Shown here: piece after piece, positions 6,846 to 14,570 of the stretch
How positions within the stretch are numbered: position 1 is the first letter of the stretch
Layout of the letters: each line of letters opens with the position of its first letter
Source of the DNA: Bacilli bacterium
GTDB lineage: Bacteria > Bacillota_I > Bacilli_A > RF39 > UBA660
Assembly: GCA_900768815.1 (NCBI GenBank)
Contig: CAAGEE010000006.1
Location: forward strand, 1-24,902
DNA length: 24,902 nt
Direction: 5' to 3'
Translations under genes and position numbers: made by a program
Notes under the pieces: generated by a model
What the model saw: only the letters and a program-made list of their open reading frames with translations
The model's database searches: none
Told to the model about the DNA's origin: nothing

Positions 6846-8027
6846 TTATTCTCCTTTTATTAATCTTATCATTGAATACTCTTTTAGTTTATGAGGAAAC
6901 TTTAATTTTAGAACTTGTTCTGGATGTCTTGCCAGTTCTAATTCTTGCATATTTTCATCATATATTTTATCTATTTTATATTTATATACATCTCCGTCTG
7001 GAGTAAATATTTCTGTCATATCTCCTGGTTTAAAGTAATTTCTCTCCACTAAGACAATACAGTTATTTTCTTCATCGTAGCCAGTAATTAATCCTAGGTA
7101 GTCTTGATTTGATAGTTCTTGTCTTCCTGAATAATACTGATCTGTGTAATCTGCTGCTTTTAGGAAGAATTGTGTTGATACTTCTCTATTAGCAACTCTA
7201 CTTAATCGATATTCTAAGACTTTCATTACATCTTCTGTTAAAGTATTATTATAATATCTGTCTATTATTTCACGGTATGTACCAATCACTGTTGCTAGAT
7301 AGTATAGTGAACGCATTCTTCCTTCTACTTTTAGACTTTTTACACCTATTTCTATTAGGTCTTTTATGTACTCTGCCATATTTAAATCTTTTGTTGCCAT
7401 AGTAAAATCTTTATTTTCTGTAGTTTGAAAAGCAAAACGACATACTTGAGCACAGCCTCCACGATTAGCATCTCTATTAGTTACATAGTTTGATAAGGCA
7501 CAACGTCCTGAGTAACAAGTACACATAGCACCATGTATAAATACTTCAATGTCCATACCAGTTTTTTCAATTATTTCTTGCATTCCTACTTTGCCTACTT
7601 CTCTAGCAAGAACTACTCTATCAACGCCTTCATTTTTGAAATATTCAACAGCTTTGTAATTACTAGTTGAATTTTGAGTAGATAAATGTACTTCAACATT
7701 TTTATGGTTGTTTTTAATGTAAGATATAATGAATGGATCACTTACAATAAATGCATCTATTCCACAAGCTACAACTTTATCTATATAACTTTCTACATCC
7801 TTCATGTCTTCATTATGAAAAACAATGTTTAGAGTTAGGTAAACTTTTTTATTTAGTTTATGAGCAAAAGTACATCCCTCTTTTATTTCTTCTAATGAAA
7901 AGTTTGTGGCATTAGCTCTTAGACTATATACTTGTCCACCAATATAAACAGCATCTGCACCATATAATAAAGTTACTTTTAGTCTTTCTAAATCACCTGC
8001 AGGTGATAGTAATTCTACTCTAGTCAT
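6846..8027 (-). CDS. trhP2: U32-family tRNA U34 5-hydroxylation protein TrhP2 (YrrO-like)
   Basis: Peptidase-U32 family protein. Its B. subtilis and E. coli relatives use prephenate to hydroxylate uridine 34 of several tRNAs (ho5U); despite the family name they are not proteases in this role. The 393 residues begin ELLSPAGDLERLKVTLLYGADAVYIGG, the signature of the family, and continue as a TIM-barrel-like domain. The conserved cysteine cluster HGAMCTCYSGRCALS...GGCAQVCR (about 164-195) is intact and is thought to hold a metal or Fe-S centre. The C-terminal 80 residues form a small beta domain (YFKPGDMTEIFTPDGD). Its start overlaps the trhP1-like gene by 8 bases. The downstream partner reaction is done by TrmR, encoded a few genes upstream. 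Confidence 0.93.
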   Translation of the reverse strand: MTRVELLSPAGDLERLKVTLLYGADAVYIGGQVYSLRANATNFSLEEIKEGCTFAHKLNKKVYLTLNIVFHNEDMKDVESYIDKVVACGIDAFIVSDPFIISYIKNNHKNVEVHLSTQNSTSNYKAVEYFKNEGVDRVVLAREVGKVGMQEIIEKTGMDIEVFIHGAMCTCYSGRCALSNYVTNRDANRGGCAQVCRFAFQTTENKDFTMATKDLNMAEYIKDLIEIGVKSLKVEGRMRSLYYLATVIGTYREIIDRYYNNTLTEDVMKVLEYRLSRVANREVSTQFFLKAADYTDQYYSGRQELSNQDYLGLITGYDEENNCIVLVERNYFKPGDMTEIFTPDGDVYKYKIDKIYDENMQELELARHPEQVLKLKFPHKLKEYSMIRLIKGE

Positions 8028-8883
8028 TTTTCTTCACCCTATATATTGTTTTTTTAAAGAAGAAGTTAGTAAAGTCTCCTAGATTCTTATATTTTTCTAC
8101 ATATTCTTTATCTTGACAATTTCCTTCTATATATTTTTTGGTATCAGATAAAATATCAATAAATAGCTCTTCTTCTATTCCATACTCTCTTAGTATTATG
8201 TAAGGGCATGAAACCTGATATAGATCTTTTATGATACTACTAGCATTAGTTATCTTATTTAAATAAAAATTAGTACCTAGATTATCTTCTTTTACTAAGT
8301 AATCTGTTTGAGTAGCTTTTTCAGTAATAATTAGGTTCGTTTTTAGCTCTTTATTTAAATCTTTATAATAGTTTGTCAAAAGGCTTCTCTTAGAAAAGGC
8401 TACACTTGGAATACTGAATGTTTCAACTAGTGGAGTTATTTTACTTTTTTCAATTATTTCTAAAATTTCTTCTAAAGTAATTTCTTTACTTAAAGCAGCA
8501 TATTTTACACCTTTACTATAGTAGTAATCACAAGTTTTATAATTATTAACCATATATGTTTGATTCCATACTAAGTCTGTTTTTAAATTTAATTCTTTTT
8601 TTAGTTCTAGAACTGCTAAATCATAAAAGAAGATTCCTTTCAAATTTAATTTATCTAGTTCTAGAAGTGTTTTCTTTAGATTTTCGATATCGTTATTAAA
8701 AAAGTTTTTATTTAAATTAACAAATATTTCTAAAGATAAATTATTTTTAGCTATTTCTTTTATTTCTTCTAAAGTATAGGTCATAGAACTTTGAACAGAA
8801 TAGTCTTTCAAAGATAGAATTAGACCATCTGTATTTTTTATTAGTTCTTTATTTTCTATATTCCCTTCTACTAATATTTTCAT
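8020..8883 (-). CDS. trhP1: U32-family protein, TrhP1 (YrrN)-like, divergent
   Basis: Expected partner of TrhP2 in 5-hydroxyuridine formation at tRNA position 34. Of the 287 residues, the start MKILVEGNIENKELIKNTDGLILSLKDYSV and the core (GIFFYDLAVLELKKELNLKTDLVWNQTYMVNNYKT, shown here only as the region at about 97-133) fit the TIM-barrel fold of YrrN-type proteins. It lacks the four-cysteine cluster of TrhP2, as YrrN-type proteins generally do. Family identity rests partly on position: it sits directly before trhP2, overlapping it by 8 bases, as yrrN precedes yrrO. A longer frame reaches 9066 but would overlap the preceding gene; the ATG at 8883 follows GAGGT at good spacing, and I use it. 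Confidence 0.72.
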   Translation of the reverse strand: MKILVEGNIENKELIKNTDGLILSLKDYSVQSSMTYTLEEIKEIAKNNLSLEIFVNLNKNFFNNDIENLKKTLLELDKLNLKGIFFYDLAVLELKKELNLKTDLVWNQTYMVNNYKTCDYYYSKGVKYAALSKEITLEEILEIIEKSKITPLVETFSIPSVAFSKRSLLTNYYKDLNKELKTNLIITEKATQTDYLVKEDNLGTNFYLNKITNASSIIKDLYQVSCPYIILREYGIEEELFIDILSDTKKYIEGNCQDKEYVEKYKNLGDFTNFFFKKTIYRVKKND

Positions 8884-8919
8884 ATTTACCTCATTTCCTG
8901 TTACATATTTGTTGCTAAT

Positions 8920-8928
8920 ATCATAACA
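8920..8928 (-). promoter_or_regulatory. Possible extended -10 promoter before trhP1
   Basis: The minus strand carries TGTTATGAT, an extended -10 pattern, 37 bases before the trhP1 start and just after a terminator. No good -35 box is visible (TTCGCC at 18 bases). Confidence 0.3.
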
Positions 8929-8947
8929 TAATTTGTCTATTATGGCG

Positions 8948-8973
8948 AAAAAAGAAGAAAGATTAACTTTCTT
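8948..8973 (-). terminator. Terminator after the 259-aa membrane protein gene
   Basis: The minus strand reads AAGAAAG, loop TTAAT, CTTTCTT, then C and six T. The TAA stop codon of the gene lies in the loop. The stem is only A/T-rich with two G-C pairs, so termination may be partial. Confidence 0.55.
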
Positions 8974-9742
8974 GCTCGGAACCTGTGATTTGAAAAGCAA
9001 ATGTTTCTTCTTTATAAAACTCTTCTTCACTAAATATTGATTTGGTAGCAAATGGTCGATAGGCAACTAGGTTTTTATTTTTTATGTAATACTCTACATC
9101 ATCTAAGTAATTTGAAACTTCTCGATATTTTAAGAAACAAGTATAGTCACACTCTTTTGCTGTTAAGTATCCTTCTTTTACTTCTTCGTTGTAATAGTTT
9201 CTAAATTTTGTTTCAATAGTTTTTTCTACTTCTTTTTCTGTTAAATCATACAAAGCTAAAATTTGATTATCTGTTAGGAATTTTATAGTCTTTAAGTTTA
9301 TGTTATAAGATTTAAATTGTACAATTGGTACTAATTTAGTATTATCGATTGTTTTTAAGATGAGAGATAATATCTCACCATTTGTTTCATATTCATATAT
9401 TATTACACTATTTTTCTTATTTACTAATGATTGGCAGGTATCTAGAATTTCTTTATTTATATTGTCTACAGCATCTGATTTTATATTTATATATGGAACA
9501 TCAATTGGATAATTAGTGTTATCGTTGCTAAATCTAGTTAGTACTAGAGGAGAATTTTTATCTATTTTGATATTTTTGTAGTTTTTTAAATTATTTTGAT
9601 ATATGTAGAAATATATTATTCCAAAGATTGTTAGAACAGCTAATCCTATTTGAAGATATTGTACGGGATGAAGGTCTTTTATAGTTTTTTTTGTTTGCTT
9701 TTTCTTCGTTGTAGTGAGCTCTTTTTTATCATACATTATCAT
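8963..9742 (-). CDS. Single-pass membrane protein with extracellular RsiV/DUF4163-like domain (tentative)
   Basis: 259 residues. A short lysine-rich cytoplasmic N-terminus (KKKQTKKTIKD) is followed by one membrane helix (about residues 28-47) and an extracellular domain of about 200 residues. The pattern YPIDVPYINIKSDAVDNINKEI, then IIYEYETNGEILSLIL, recalls the DUF4163/DUF3298 domain of RsiV and PdaC, where a strand pair is followed by a helix with Asn-Ile; I cannot confirm it by eye. Two Cys in AKECDYTCFLKY may pair. I start at the ATG at 9742 because AGGAGTG (9754-9748) sits six bases before it; a TTG at 9763 lies upstream of that site. It lies 34 bases after the VirB2-like/NlpC fusion gene, and both are absent from the B. 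subtilis order. Function unknown; an envelope partner of the hydrolase is a guess. Confidence 0.75.
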   Translation of the reverse strand: MIMYDKKELTTTKKKQTKKTIKDLHPVQYLQIGLAVLTIFGIIYFYIYQNNLKNYKNIKIDKNSPLVLTRFSNDNTNYPIDVPYINIKSDAVDNINKEILDTCQSLVNKKNSVIIYEYETNGEILSLILKTIDNTKLVPIVQFKSYNINLKTIKFLTDNQILALYDLTEKEVEKTIETKFRNYYNEEVKEGYLTAKECDYTCFLKYREVSNYLDDVEYYIKNKNLVAYRPFATKSIFSEEEFYKEETFAFQITGSEQES

Positions 9743-9776
9743 AGTATCACTCCTAATTACCAATTCCTTATATTCT

Positions 9777-10574
9777 TTAATTTACACCGTTTACGCGCAT
9801 TATTCCTAGTAGACTTTTAGCGTTATAGTTATAGTCTGATGTTATTTTTACGCCATCTCTTGAATTTGAGGCATGAACTATTTCATTACCATTTCCTGTT
9901 GCTATTGCGACGTGACTTTCATACATAACTATGTCACCGGCTCTTATATCCGATGGAGATACTAGGGTGTATGTACTTTTATCATTCCATTGTGCCGAAG
10001 TTGTTCTTTTTAAATTAATTCCAAAATGATGGAAAATTCCTTGGACAAAACCAGAGCAATCAGTCGGTGTATATGGTAGTTCACCATTCCAGGTTCCACC
10101 ATAGATATATCTTTGTCCAATAAACTGTTTAGCGTAGCTTGCTATTTGTTGACCGGTTGCACTACCGTTTGTAGTAGTGCTTGATTTATTAGTTGAAGAA
10201 TAATAATTTGTTACGTAGGGAGTTACAGGAGTACTAGCTATCTCTGCTTCTATTTCAGCAGCACTTTTCCAACATGCACCAACTTCTACTCCTTGAGGCA
10301 TAATATTGAAGAATAAGTTTATGATAGTTGGCATTATAAAACACATTACTGCTGCTATTATTCTATTAAATAATGGTTTGGTACCTTTTTTGTCATCAGG
10401 ATTCATCATTAGTTTAATTAATCCAATTATAAAAGAAATTAATAATAATATTGGAGCAACTAATTGTATTAAATTTAAAGCTCGATGCAATATGGATAAT
10501 ATTTGAGCTAATCCATAGTCACTACAACAATTTTGTAATTCTTCGCTGCATGCTAATAATTGAACTAATTTCAT
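9777..10574 (-). CDS. VirB2/T4SS-pilin-like membrane segment fused to NlpC/P60 peptidoglycan hydrolase
   Basis: 265 residues in two parts. The N-terminal part has two hydrophobic helices, about 33-55 and 69-92, separated by the charged loop MMNPDDKKGTKPLFNR. This arrangement, with an Arg-Ile-Ile-Ala-Ala start to the second helix and a Pro inside it, resembles VirB2/TrbC-type pilins and T4SS-pilin-like proteins of Firmicutes. A Ser/Thr-rich linker (about 113-140) leads to an NlpC/P60 domain of about 125 residues that normally cleaves the D-gamma-Glu to diamino-acid bond in stem peptides. The catalytic Cys is C173 in TDCSGF; the His residues are H221 in ESHVAIATG and H234 in IVHAS. The start follows AGGTGAAGTACT. 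It sits 16 bases after trmR, splitting the usual yrrM-yrrN order. Domain identity of the hydrolase is firm, the pilin-like call moderate. Confidence 0.87.
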   Translation of the reverse strand: MKLVQLLACSEELQNCCSDYGLAQILSILHRALNLIQLVAPILLLISFIIGLIKLMMNPDDKKGTKPLFNRIIAAVMCFIMPTIINLFFNIMPQGVEVGACWKSAAEIEAEIASTPVTPYVTNYYSSTNKSSTTTNGSATGQQIASYAKQFIGQRYIYGGTWNGELPYTPTDCSGFVQGIFHHFGINLKRTTSAQWNDKSTYTLVSPSDIRAGDIVMYESHVAIATGNGNEIVHASNSRDGVKITSDYNYNAKSLLGIMRVNGVN

Positions 10575-10590
10575 AGTACTTCACCTGTTC

Positions 10591-11193
10591 CTATTTGGTT
10601 TCTATCTTTTTACTTACGGATATCCCGTCTCCTATACTTAAAAATTCTGTTTCATAACGATCATTAGCTTTTAAGAAAGTAATATATTCTTTTACCTTAC
10701 GTACTAAGGCACGTAAATTTCTACTCTCAATTTCTTCTTCTTTTTTCTTCACTAATCCATGAAATTCTAGATTATCAGTTATGATTACTCCTCCTGGATT
10801 TAAGTTTTTTTCAAACTTCTCGAAAAATTTAATACTTTGCGCTTTAGCGGCATCTATAAATATTAAATCATATTTTCCTTCAATATTAACGCATAGGGCA
10901 TCGTTAAAAACTAATGTTATTCTATTTTCAAGATTTAATTTTTTAATGTTTTTTAGAGCTTCTAAATATCTTTTTTCATCACGTTCTATTGTTGTTACTG
11001 TTAGATTGGGATTAGCTAGAGCCATCATTATTGCTGAATAGCCTATGGCAGTTCCAATTTCTAAAACAGTGTTTATTTTATTTTTTACTATGTAATTTGT
11101 CAAGAATTCAATACCATCATCCATCATAATTGGTACATTATTTTCTTTGGCATAGGTACGAATTTCTTTTACTATTTCATATTCTTTATTCAC
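10591..11193 (-). CDS. trmR: tRNA 5-hydroxyuridine methyltransferase TrmR (YrrM-like O-methyltransferase)
   Basis: SAM-dependent O-methyltransferase that would convert ho5U34 to 5-methoxyuridine in tRNA, the step after TrhP. The 200 residues match the family length. The SAM site is VLEIGTAIGYSA (about 43-54) with E70 in TIERD, and the metal site is D114 in IFIDAAK plus D140-N141 in IITDNL, as in class-I cation-dependent catechol-type methyltransferases. The specific tRNA role is inferred from homology to B. subtilis YrrM and from linkage to the trhP genes. The start is a GTG at 11193, behind AAAGGTG at about eight bases, and only 12 bases after the mltG stop; no ATG is nearby in frame. Confidence 0.88.
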   Translation of the reverse strand: MNKEYEIVKEIRTYAKENNVPIMMDDGIEFLTNYIVKNKINTVLEIGTAIGYSAIMMALANPNLTVTTIERDEKRYLEALKNIKKLNLENRITLVFNDALCVNIEGKYDLIFIDAAKAQSIKFFEKFEKNLNPGGVIITDNLEFHGLVKKKEEEIESRNLRALVRKVKEYITFLKANDRYETEFLSIGDGISVSKKIETK

Positions 11194-11205
11194 TTATATT
11201 CACCT

Positions 11206-12282
11206 TTATCTTTTCCATTTGCCAGTCCTTATTAACTCCTCTTTTTTCTTAGCGTGTTCAGCTGATGTTGCAAAGAAGTAAGTATTTCCTTCATTATCAG
11301 AAATAAAGAATAAGTTATTAGTTTTATTAGGATTTATTGCGGCATCAATAGCATTTAAACCCGGCATAGAGATTGGTCCAACTGGTAATCCAGATACAAC
11401 ATAGGTATTGTAAGGATTTTTGTTAGCCATCATCTCAGCTGTTGCTATTCCTACATCACTAAATTCTAGACCCATTCCATAGTATGAAGTAGCACAACTC
11501 TGTAATTGCATTCCTATTTGAATACGATTATAAAAAACGGAAGATATATCTTTAAAGTCTTTAGTCTTACCTTCTTTTTCAATTACTGATGCTAATGTTA
11601 ATATTTCATGAATAGATAAATTACTAGCATTTAGTGCCTGTTTATATGCTGTTAGTTTTTTATCCATTTGGTTTAACATTGTTTCTATTATTGTTGTTAC
11701 TTCTACATCTTTATTAGCAAAGTAATAAGTGTCTGGAAATAAGTATCCTTCTAATGGATAATAAATACTTGAATTTAGTATATCATCTGTTAAAAACCAA
11801 TATTTTGCAATTAAACTATTTAGATATGTTTTGTCTTTAAAAATACTTTCTGTTTTTGTTTGAGTATTATTAGTATTATTTACAATTATACCTATGTAGT
11901 CAGTTACTCTTTTACCCTCTTTAAAAGTTAGTTTTATGGAATCTGGATTATAGTTGTTTCCTTTAACTAAAACTTTTACTATTTCATCTAATGACATACT
12001 TTTTTTCAAAGTATATGTACTGGCCTTCATACTTGGAGCGTTGTTTATTTTAACATATATTTTGAAAAAAGTCGTGTTTTTTATTAAGTTTTTTTCTTTT
12101 AGAATATCAGCAATTGTTGATACTCCAGATCCTTGAGGAATAGTAATAGTTATTTCCTCAGTACTTTTTCTATCTACTGGAGCTTTTAGTATACTCCATG
12201 TACATAGCCCTAAAATTGATATGATTATAACCATAAGTAGTACTACTATTACGTAGAACAATGGTTTTGCTTTTCTTCTCAC
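11206..12282 (-). CDS. mltG: Endolytic murein transglycosylase MltG
   Basis: Membrane-bound lytic transglycosylase that cuts nascent glycan strands and limits their length. With the start at 12282 it has 358 residues: a short basic cytoplasmic tail (VRRKAK), a membrane helix at about 9-31, a LysM-like module (ITIPQGSGVSTIADILKEK), and the YceG catalytic domain. The catalytic Glu is E235 in ASVIEKEG; the NPYNTY and GLPVGPISMPG motifs are intact. A longer frame from ATG 12324 overlaps the DUF1292 gene, but AAGGAG lies inside it and points to the GTG at 12282 nine bases on, so I use that. The order ruvX, DUF1292, mltG, trmR is the same as in B. subtilis yrrK-yrzB-yrrL-yrrM. Confidence 0.92.
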   Translation of the reverse strand: MRRKAKPLFYVIVVLLMVIIISILGLCTWSILKAPVDRKSTEEITITIPQGSGVSTIADILKEKNLIKNTTFFKIYVKINNAPSMKASTYTLKKSMSLDEIVKVLVKGNNYNPDSIKLTFKEGKRVTDYIGIIVNNTNNTQTKTESIFKDKTYLNSLIAKYWFLTDDILNSSIYYPLEGYLFPDTYYFANKDVEVTTIIETMLNQMDKKLTAYKQALNASNLSIHEILTLASVIEKEGKTKDFKDISSVFYNRIQIGMQLQSCATSYYGMGLEFSDVGIATAEMMANKNPYNTYVVSGLPVGPISMPGLNAIDAAINPNKTNNLFFISDNEGNTYFFATSAEHAKKKEELIRTGKWKR

Positions 12283-12313
12283 AGCCAAAATCTCCTTTTT
12301 AAAAAATAAAGAG

Positions 12314-12607
12314 CTATTGCTCATTATTTTGTTGTTCTACTTTTTTCTTAACTTCTTCTTGTAGTGTATCTAAAATTGTTTCAATTACTTTCCATTCTTT
12401 TTCTGTTTCAATTGGCTCTAGTTTTGTATTTTCATCTTCTGGGTTGTAAACTGATGCAAATACTTGAACATTTCCAGTTTCGTCTAGTGAATTATCTGTA
12501 TAAACAATATAATTTTTATTTGTTTCTTCACTTTCAAAAGTAAATAAGACATCATATTCCTTTTCTTGACCTTTTTCATCTAATAATACAAATTTATTTT
12601 CTTTCAT
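12314..12607 (-). CDS. yrzB: DUF1292 / UPF0473 family protein (YrzB-like)
   Basis: Small acidic cytoplasmic protein of 97 residues whose biochemical role is not known. It has the family pattern: an FVLLDEKGQEKEYDVLFTFE start, then NYIVYTD and a V-F-ASVYNPED segment with E-x-I-E-x-E-W. The C-terminal tail is a Lys/Glu/Gln-rich helix. Its ATG overlaps the ruvX stop as ATGA (four bases), so translation is coupled. It holds its usual place between ruvX and mltG in this cluster, which supports the call independently of the sequence match. Confidence 0.88.
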   Translation of the reverse strand: MKENKFVLLDEKGQEKEYDVLFTFESEETNKNYIVYTDNSLDETGNVQVFASVYNPEDENTKLEPIETEKEWKVIETILDTLQEEVKKKVEQQNNEQ

Positions 12608-13026
12608 TTTTTTCTTCCTTCCCTATCTAAATAAGATTGTAATATTATTGTTGCTGCTAAACTATCAACAACTTTTTTTCTTTTCTTTCGTGATACGTTT
12701 CCCATAATTAATGTATCTGTTGCACTTTTGGTAGTTAATCGCTCGTCCTGTAGGTAAATTGGTACAGTTAAGGCTTTTTCTAGTCTTTCTTTGAAAGCTA
12801 GACTAAGTTCACCCTTTGGACCAATTGTATTATTCATATTTTTTGGAAAGCCTAGAACTATGGCATTAATTTTTAGTTCTGACACTAGTTTTTTTACTTC
12901 TTCAATTAGTCTATCATATTCTTCATTATGATGAATAACCGTATAACTACTAGCGATTAATCCTGTACTATCACTTTGAGCAACACCTAGAGTTCTGCTT
13001 CCTAAATCTAATCCTAAATATTTCAT
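12604..13026 (-). CDS. ruvX: RuvX/YqgF family RNase H-fold nuclease (YrrK-like)
   Basis: Homolog of YqgF/RuvX, an RNase H-fold protein linked in other bacteria to Holliday junction resolution and to 16S rRNA 5'-end processing. The 140 residues carry all active-site positions: D7 in YLGLDLGSRTLGVA, E95 in DERLTT (94-99) and D121 in KKVVDSLAA. GFPKNMNNTIGPKG (59-72) is the usual substrate loop. Both ends overlap the neighbours by four bases (ATGA), with ireB before it and the DUF1292 gene after it. The TGA stop codons in these overlaps also show that TGA is not read as Trp here. Confidence 0.93.
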   Translation of the reverse strand: MKYLGLDLGSRTLGVAQSDSTGLIASSYTVIHHNEEYDRLIEEVKKLVSELKINAIVLGFPKNMNNTIGPKGELSLAFKERLEKALTVPIYLQDERLTTKSATDTLIMGNVSRKKRKKVVDSLAATIILQSYLDREGRKK

Positions 13027-13277
13027 TTGTTTTCTTTTTGAAATTCCTCTAGTAAGATTTCAACGATTTTAGCACGATCAATTTCTTGGATTTTACTTCT
13101 AGCATCTTTATAACTAGATATATATCCTGGATCTCCAGAAATTAAGTATCCAACGATTTGATTTGTGGGATTATATCCTCTTTCTTTTAATGCAACATAA
13201 ACTTCATTTAAGATATCTCTAGTTATCTTTGTATCAATACTTTTTAATTCAAATAAACTAGTTTTGTCCTGTGACAT
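13023..13277 (-). CDS. ireB: IreB family regulatory phosphoprotein (UPF0297, YrzL-like)
   Basis: Small cytoplasmic protein of 84 residues; the Enterococcus homolog IreB is phosphorylated by the Ser/Thr kinase IreK and tunes cephalosporin resistance. The family core is intact: ITRDILNEVYVALKERGYNPTNQIVGYLISGDPGYISSYKDAR (about 18-60, only motif fragments are quoted as a region) followed by I-x-x-x-x-R and a helical C-terminus. Thr6 and Ser7 lie in the region that is phosphorylated in IreB, though the flanking residues differ. The start follows GAGGTGATAAT. It is the first gene of the leftward cluster, with a promoter at 13311-13339. The kinase is not in this window. Confidence 0.92.
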   Translation of the reverse strand: MSQDKTSLFELKSIDTKITRDILNEVYVALKERGYNPTNQIVGYLISGDPGYISSYKDARSKIQEIDRAKIVEILLEEFQKENK

Positions 13278-13310
13278 ATTATCACCTCATTTTATCTTTA
13301 TTATGTATTT

Positions 13311-13339
13311 ATTTTATCATCATTCTTTTAGCTTTACAA
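13311..13339 (-). promoter_or_regulatory. Sigma-A type promoter of the ireB-ruvX-mltG-trmR unit
   Basis: The minus strand has TTGTAA (13339-13334), a 17-base spacer and TAAAAT (13316-13311), 34 bases before the ireB start. Confidence 0.6.
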
Positions 13340-13353
13340 TATTTTCTATATTT

Positions 13354-14505
13354 CTATGCCGAATAAACAAAGGCCATGTATATTACAAAGGCTAAGAATA
13401 GTATTGTAACAACTATGCCATTTATTTTTTCAAAGTTACTACTTTTGTTTTTTACGCCTAAGGCAACAGTTATTAAGGCACCACCTAGTAAGCCACCTAT
13501 GTGTGCTGAATTATCTATTCCTGGTACTAGGAAACCAATTCCTAAGTTCATTAAAATTAAAGGGATAATTTGACTTTTAATAACATTTCCTAAATAAACT
13601 CGATAATGATACCCAAAGTATACTAATGATCCCATCAAACCAAAGATTGCTCCTGATGCACCTATTGAGTAATAATTACCAGCAAAGGTTACAGAAAATA
13701 GTGAACCAATTACTGCTGAAAATAAATATACCACTAAATATTTTGGTTTACCTAAGAAACTTTCTAGTTGACTACCAAGAATAGCTAGAGCATAGCAGTT
13801 AAAGAATAAGTGGAAAATATTAGCGTGAATAAAAGTTCCAGTTATTAAACGATAATATTGACCAGCTCTTACTGCAGGTCCATAGATACTATATTTATCA
13901 AGAATAGTTTCGTATACTCCAAATAAAATAGGTATTATATACATAAGAATGTTAATAATAACTAGTGAATATGTAATTATTGGCTTTTTCATTTTAAAAA
14001 CATTTTCTACTTTTTTAGCATCATCTTGGTTGTGTTTTTCAATGTCATTAGTTATTTTCATAAATAGTTCCATTCCCCTCTCTGTAAATGATAGTTTCTT
14101 AGTTAAATCTGGAAAAACTTTAGTTAACACTTCATTTTTATCAATATCCTCTTCTTCTGTTACCTTTATACAAAGCGCGTCTGGATTTGCTGACAAATCT
14201 TCTGTTACATTATCTCCTAGATTTAAAAAGATACTTAGAACATTCATTTTTAGGGATAAGGTCTTTTTACGTATTTTTTTTAATATTCTTTTTGTTTTAA
14301 ATTTATCAAAATCAAATTGTTCATCATTATGAATATAGCCAGAAACAATTCTAATTACTTTGTAATCTTCATTTAAATTTTCAAGCCAAATCTCATTTTC
14401 AACACCTTGAAGAATAATTGGATTATAGTTTTTTTCAGTTATGAAGTAATGTAATAATTTCATTACAATTACATTTTTATTGTCTTGCATTATTTCTGAT
14501 TCCAT
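13354..14505 (-). CDS. Rhomboid-family intramembrane serine protease (YqgP/GluP-like)
   Basis: Cleaves membrane proteins inside the bilayer. The 383 residues split into a soluble N-terminal domain (1-170) like that of B. subtilis YqgP/GluP, and a membrane domain from about 175 with the first helix followed by the rhomboid core. Catalytic residues are S284 in YSIGASGAIFG and H335 in NSAHIGGLLGG; the oxyanion-side motif HANIFHLFFN (227-236) is complete. An extra C-terminal helix (about 360-381) fits the six-plus-one topology. The start follows AGGAGG (14518-14513) perfectly. It shares a short AT-rich intergenic region with tspO, transcribed the other way. The gene stands alone; the ireB promoter lies just downstream. 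Confidence 0.93.
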   Translation of the reverse strand: MESEIMQDNKNVIVMKLLHYFITEKNYNPIILQGVENEIWLENLNEDYKVIRIVSGYIHNDEQFDFDKFKTKRILKKIRKKTLSLKMNVLSIFLNLGDNVTEDLSANPDALCIKVTEEEDIDKNEVLTKVFPDLTKKLSFTERGMELFMKITNDIEKHNQDDAKKVENVFKMKKPIITYSLVIINILMYIIPILFGVYETILDKYSIYGPAVRAGQYYRLITGTFIHANIFHLFFNCYALAILGSQLESFLGKPKYLVVYLFSAVIGSLFSVTFAGNYYSIGASGAIFGLMGSLVYFGYHYRVYLGNVIKSQIIPLILMNLGIGFLVPGIDNSAHIGGLLGGALITVALGVKNKSSNFEKINGIVVTILFLAFVIYMAFVYSA

Positions 14506-14570
14506 TTTTTCCTCCTAAAATATAATATTATTATATACTAAAACATAAAATAAAGAAAGAGGTGTTTATT
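14506..14570. promoter_or_regulatory. Divergent promoter region, rhomboid gene / tspO
   Basis: This 65-base AT-rich gap must hold both promoters. A leftward TATAAT (14535-14530) and a rightward TATACT (14534-14539) overlap by two bases. Neither has a convincing -35 box, so the exact elements are uncertain. Confidence 0.4.

Noticed and set aside
12604..13026. Mycoplasma-type code 4 (TGA as Trp), considered because of the extreme AT richness
   Set aside because: TGA terminates ruvX and ireB in ATGA overlaps, and Trp is TGG throughout.
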